A DNA stretch of 42,764 bases from Bacteroidota bacterium (GTDB taxonomy: Bacteria > Bacteroidota > Bacteroidia > B-17B0 > Aurantibacillaceae), in NCBI GenBank assembly GCA_013298715.1, contig JAAFIQ010000026.1, positions 1 through 42,764 on the forward strand. Reading direction: 5' to 3'. This document shows positions 40,301 through 42,764 of this stretch, one piece after another; within the stretch, counting starts at the first letter, position 1; each line of letters begins with the position of its first letter. The notes under the pieces are model-generated. The model saw only the letters and a list, made by a program, of their open reading frames with translations. It made no database searches and was not told the origin of the DNA. A program made the position numbers and the translations under genes.

Positions 40301-42613
40301 AAGTAACAAAGTACTTCCTTCAATCATATTCCAACTTTCTGAAGTAGGAAGTAATTTATAATAGTATTTAATTAAATTTTCTTTACCCCAATCGTTAGAA
40401 AAGAAACTGAATTTAATCTTATTTAGTTCAGGCGGCGTTCTTAATCCATAAGGAATTTCTCCTTTAACGTAATCGTATCTCACTTTGTTGGCTTTATAAA
40501 GTGAGTCTAGCTCTATTCCTGTTGTAAATAATTCTACTTTATCTAAAAATATTTTTCTTTGAATTTTGTTAGATGCAAAGTTGAATTTTTTGTATTCAAT
40601 GATACCGTTGCTTGAAACAAAAGCCGCTTTATTACCCAAACTAGCACAAGCTTGAAATTTAAAAGCGGATGAGTTTAGACCGTACGATTCGTTATAAAAT
40701 TTTACTGTACTATCTTTAATGAATACTAAACTATTATTTGTGCCTGCAACAATTGTGTTATCATTTAACCTAGTAATAGAGTTTACTCTGCTACTCATTG
40801 AATTTGAATTTGCCTCCAATAGATTAAAAATACCTTTCGAAAATTTTACTACCCCAATATTTGTAGCTATAAATATATTGTCTAAAGAATCTATTACACC
40901 TTGAAAAAATTTAATTGGATTTTTTTTATAGGTTAAATTGTAATTTTTAATTGAGTCCCCGTTAAACAAACTTAGGTTTCCATTGTCGCAAAGTGCCCAA
41001 ACTTGCGCTCCCTTCGTTACAATTGCGTAAGCTAGGGTGTTGCCATTGTTTTTCCAATTATTGTAAATTTCAAAATTAGTACCATTTAATTTTATTAGTC
41101 CAAAATTGTAGTTGGCCACATAAATATTTGCGTTACCGTCTTCTGCAACGTAGAGTTGGTTATTTAGTCCGTCATTACTTTCGGTAGTTTCAATTTTGTA
41201 CAAAACGTTATTTGAAATTTTATACAAACCAGTGCTAGAAGCTATAAAGTAAGCCTGATAATTTGAGCTGAAGTATACGTAGTTAATTTCACTTAATAAT
41301 GGATGGGTAATAATGGATTGCGAGGAGCCGTCTTTTATTACTATTTTATTTCTATCCGACACAAAACATAACTTTTTTTTATCATTATAAAATACCGAAC
41401 CAATACTGCTATTGCCGGATTCTATATTGTTGAATTGAGAGGGAGACCAGATACCAATACCATTTGATAAGGTTGTAAACCATAAATTATTTAAATCATC
41501 CTGTATTAATCCTGTAATATTATTCTCAGGCAGGCCCACCGCTTTGGTAAACTTTACTGCCACACTATCCTCAATTTTAAGAATACCTTTATTTGTAGCC
41601 AACCATATTGACCCTGATTTAGATTTAATAATATCGTTTACCTTACTGCTCTGAAACTCTTCATTTTGGTAAGCATACAAAGAAAAATTATTAAAGTATT
41701 TAATTTCGTTTTCTGAACAAATATATACTTGACTAGAACTTGTTGTGAAAATATGATCAATAGGTTTTGAGTTCTTAAAATTAATATGCGTAAACTCCTT
41801 GTTGTTAAGCCTAGCAAAACCGTTATTTAAAGCAATAAATAAATTATTATTATTTATGGTGATACTTGAAATAATTGAATTTTCTTTTTGTTGCAATATT
41901 GGACATAAAATTTTGTAACAATTCACTAAGTTATTTATGTAATAGATTCCGTTACCATAAGTTGCTACATAAATATTTGGTCCATTCACAGCAATGTCTA
42001 AAACCAAGTTTGTTTTAAAACCTGTTTTTTGGTTGTTCACCGCATAATAATCTTCACCCAGCTCAATTAATCCTCCGCCAAAGGTTCCTACTAAAAGTTT
42101 GTTGTCAAACCAAGCTATTTTTTTTATTTGATAGTCAGGGAAACCAACTTTGGCATTGTAAACTGAAACACTATTCGGACTTAATTTTGCAACACCCCCA
42201 TCATAAGCAATCCAAATTAAATTGTTATTATCAAAAACAATGTCAATTATTTTATTACTTGGTAAACCACATTTTACATCTAAAAATTTTATAGCATACT
42301 TTAAATTATCTTTTGTGTTAAAACCTAATAAGGGATATTTTTTTGGCTTGATAAAAACATATTCTTTATTAAGTGAAATACCAGGCTCGTAATTAATTTT
42401 GTACTTTTTTGTTGTAAATGGAATATTCAATTTACGACTGTTTAAATAGATAGAGTCTATTTCAATTACTTTGTTTGTGCTAATAGTTATCTTTCCTAAA
42501 TTTTTTTGTTGAACAGGTTTTAACTCGCGCGAATCCTTGGTATTAAAGGTTTTTGGCTGAACGAATGGAAGTTGAATAACGCTTGATGATTGGGCAAGGC
42601 CAAGCATATTCAA
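37355..42613 (-). CDS. Giant two-component-propeller, PAS and SpoIIE/PP2C phosphatase sensor (SiaA-like role)
   Basis: A protein of about 1750 residues. Residues ~90-720 are Reg_prop-type beta-propeller blades (for example NIITGLIQDDLNNLWFTTLS and LLVGTFGGGLIELGEDYY). Next is a Y_Y_Y domain (~740-800), a membrane helix (~808-832), about six further membrane helices (~855-1000), then four PAS domains (~1018, 1133, 1250 and 1374 onward). A complete SpoIIE domain (~1525-1750) has GGDFYW, VGDCTGHGVPGALMT, MFSDGLVDQFGG and TDDMILFGI, so metal ligands are present. It presumably dephosphorylates the SiaC-type proteins encoded next. The start is unclear: TTG 42613 or ATG 42607 leave only a stub of the signal peptide, while upstream codons in the same frame read FFIIQIFILNMLGLAQ after a TGA. 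Confidence 0.82.
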   Translation of the reverse strand: MNMLGLAQSSSVIQLPFVQPKTFNTKDSRELKPVQQKNLGKITISTNKVIEIDSIYLNSRKLNIPFTTKKYKINYEPGISLNKEYVFIKPKKYPLLGFNTKDNLKYAIKFLDVKCGLPSNKIIDIVFDNNNLIWIAYDGGVAKLSPNSVSVYNAKVGFPDYQIKKIAWFDNKLLVGTFGGGLIELGEDYYAVNNQKTGFKTNLVLDIAVNGPNIYVATYGNGIYYINNLVNCYKILCPILQQKENSIISSITINNNNLFIALNNGFARLNNKEFTHINFKNSKPIDHIFTTSSSQVYICSENEIKYFNNFSLYAYQNEEFQSSKVNDIIKSKSGSIWLATNKGILKIEDSVAVKFTKAVGLPENNITGLIQDDLNNLWFTTLSNGIGIWSPSQFNNIESGNSSIGSVFYNDKKKLCFVSDRNKIVIKDGSSQSIITHPLLSEINYVYFSSNYQAYFIASSTGLYKISNNVLYKIETTESNDGLNNQLYVAEDGNANIYVANYNFGLIKLNGTNFEIYNNWKNNGNTLAYAIVTKGAQVWALCDNGNLSLFNGDSIKNYNLTYKKNPIKFFQGVIDSLDNIFIATNIGVVKFSKGIFNLLEANSNSMSSRVNSITRLNDNTIVAGTNNSLVFIKDSTVKFYNESYGLNSSAFKFQACASLGNKAAFVSSNGIIEYKKFNFASNKIQRKIFLDKVELFTTGIELDSLYKANKVRYDYVKGEIPYGLRTPPELNKIKFSFFSNDWGKENLIKYYYKLLPTSESWNMIEGSTLLLNNLASNVYTLEVHAFLADGAETTSLSYEFEVLTPFYKKTWFISLCFTLLLILAYFIFVKFSTFKFESVLNYGNDGYLIQKVRLLAIMGSILTAPIDYYYSEISGRYIVMWPVNFFILIMCLSAYLYTYAKKVEPKYFKLTLVIGYLIIVVSLIYRLHINNYDPILSIESALVYLFVLFIIQEVRWLFAFSIGNLALIITLLFISDANIDNKSLYVSAVIQALITIHIFYFIEEKKLQKVIFSDLLLQNTQQFVIVADLFGEIIYVNEFTLKTLQLTNVDVYKNAWWDYRGMSPQQIKDFKIECAKTIRSNQTKRYINVLNSKKNNKDYTIEWIDTPVEGKYLLGIGKDITTETEQREELEELSLVAQTVSNGVIILNAENKITWANTSFLEIVEYNLDEIIGVRPIEKFSGEQTNNGTKEEIQLTGGRNSIFDILIHTKYGKSKWLNVTNTSIYNEQGVLEKQIEIVQDITDIKKLRANYKHILKNAAEIIFTTDFNGNFVYINDTVETILGYTASELIGHHFSSIIEKNHQRKINLFYLKQFKNNLTTTKQEFKVIHKSGKTIWVSQTVSVILDEKNQPSGFQAVVSDITEKKNYELELSRLSVVATNTDNLVVITNAIGLIEWVNQCFVNTTGYTLEESLNQKLGEFLQGELTNKETIINITNALKNKQSFATEILNYKKNGETYWLHLSISPIFDKDGELKNYVAIESDISERKQRELIIENQNSDILASINYAKRIQTALLPSLERLQNLPYHNAIFYKPKDIIGGDFYWTDTINNHLIIAVGDCTGHGVPGALMTLIGINGLINSVSEAKETSPAAILNYLDNYIYELIRPKDDVNSKLNDSIDMAIISINLETNKIKYSLACRPIVCFEQNNLLKLEGSKKSVGSKILDEKYLDFELPINVDRLYMFSDGLVDQFGGNPTKRLKSKGFLEILEKANTIKMCEQTEYFENFYSEWMNGATQTDDMILFGINIKEKK

Positions 42614-42665
42614 AATAAATATTTGAATTATAAAAAATCACTACTAACCGACTAATCTTTTAACT

Positions 42666-42693
42666 AAAAGGGTAACTTTTGTTACCCTTTTTT
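42666..42693 (+). terminator. Terminator-like perfect hairpin between divergent genes
   Basis: An 11-bp perfect stem (AAAAGGGTAAC with GTTACCCTTTT) and a TTTT loop, followed on the plus strand by further T. It lies between two genes that both start here and point away from each other, so it terminates no visible gene. Such hairpins near the end of an insertion sequence shield the transposase from outside transcription. Confidence 0.55.
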
Positions 42694-42734
42694 AATAATG
42701 TAAATTTGTGTTTACTAAGACATAAAAAAACATT

Positions 42735-42764
42735 ATGGGTAAAAATACAGAAATAAAATTAGTC
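42735..42764 (+). CDS. Start of a gene cut by the window edge, possibly an IS4-type transposase
   Basis: Only ten codons are visible, reading MGKNTEIKLV. The opening MGKNT resembles the N-terminus of IS4/DUF4372-type transposases common in Bacteroidota, as I recall them, but ten residues cannot prove this. Context helps a little: a terminator-like hairpin lies 42 nt upstream, and the neighbouring phosphatase gene has lost a normal start. Confidence 0.35.
   Translation, partial: MGKNTEIKLV

Overview
The window is a low-GC stretch of a Bacteroidota chromosome, probably from the Flavobacteriales/Sphingobacteriales side of the phylum. I infer this from gene content: a fused MurF-alanine racemase, an ATP synthase a subunit with a long secreted N-terminal extension, TAnnTTTG promoter boxes, secreted CUB/PKD-like surface proteins, SpoIIE phosphatases built on TPR or two-component-propeller sensors, and a Bacteroidota-type RelE toxin-antitoxin pair. 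No rRNA, tRNA or CRISPR array was seen. Identifications rest on motifs read by eye; no database search was made.

Layout. 1-2168 (minus): a truncated secreted adhesin-like gene and a small secreted protein. 2439-8794 (minus): the F-type ATP synthase operon atpB-E-F-H-A-G, with two lipoprotein genes placed between atpH and atpA and an intrinsic-terminator hairpin between atpE and atpF. 8795-9499: non-coding, with the atpB promoter and one large palindrome. 9500-13063: an SGNH hydrolase (minus) divergent from pabA-aroB-aroA (plus). 13046-13695: five tandem copies of a 133-bp palindrome-bearing unit that begins inside the end of aroA. 13717-18208: an OmpA-type lipoprotein (minus), a TPR protein cut off exactly where a SpoIIE phosphatase domain should begin, and acs (plus). 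18441-21049 (plus): a small accessory island with a C10 tract that breaks the frame of its first gene, two paralogous lipoproteins sharing a perfect 113-nt repeat, and an apparent N-terminal fragment of a larger secreted family.

21068-28817 (minus): a tightly overlapping operon of three B12-binding radical SAM proteins, two methyltransferases and a nucleotidyltransferase, behind a beta-barrel gene. It looks like a biosynthetic or modification pathway whose product I cannot name. 28954-35002 (plus): ribE, murF-alr and a TPR/PD40 envelope protein. 35301-35835 (minus): a toxin-antitoxin pair whose toxin carries an in-frame stop. 36008-42613 (minus): a SiaABC-like partner-switching module with a giant propeller-PAS-SpoIIE phosphatase, a SiaB-type kinase and two SiaC-type (DUF1987) targets. 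The window ends at the first codons of a possible IS4-type transposase, next to the damaged 5' end of the phosphatase gene.

The two best candidates for a poorly described system are the radical-SAM/methyltransferase/nucleotidyltransferase operon and the duplicated-SiaC partner switch with its oversized sensor. The ATP synthase operon with embedded lipoproteins and the palindromic tandem array also merit checking.
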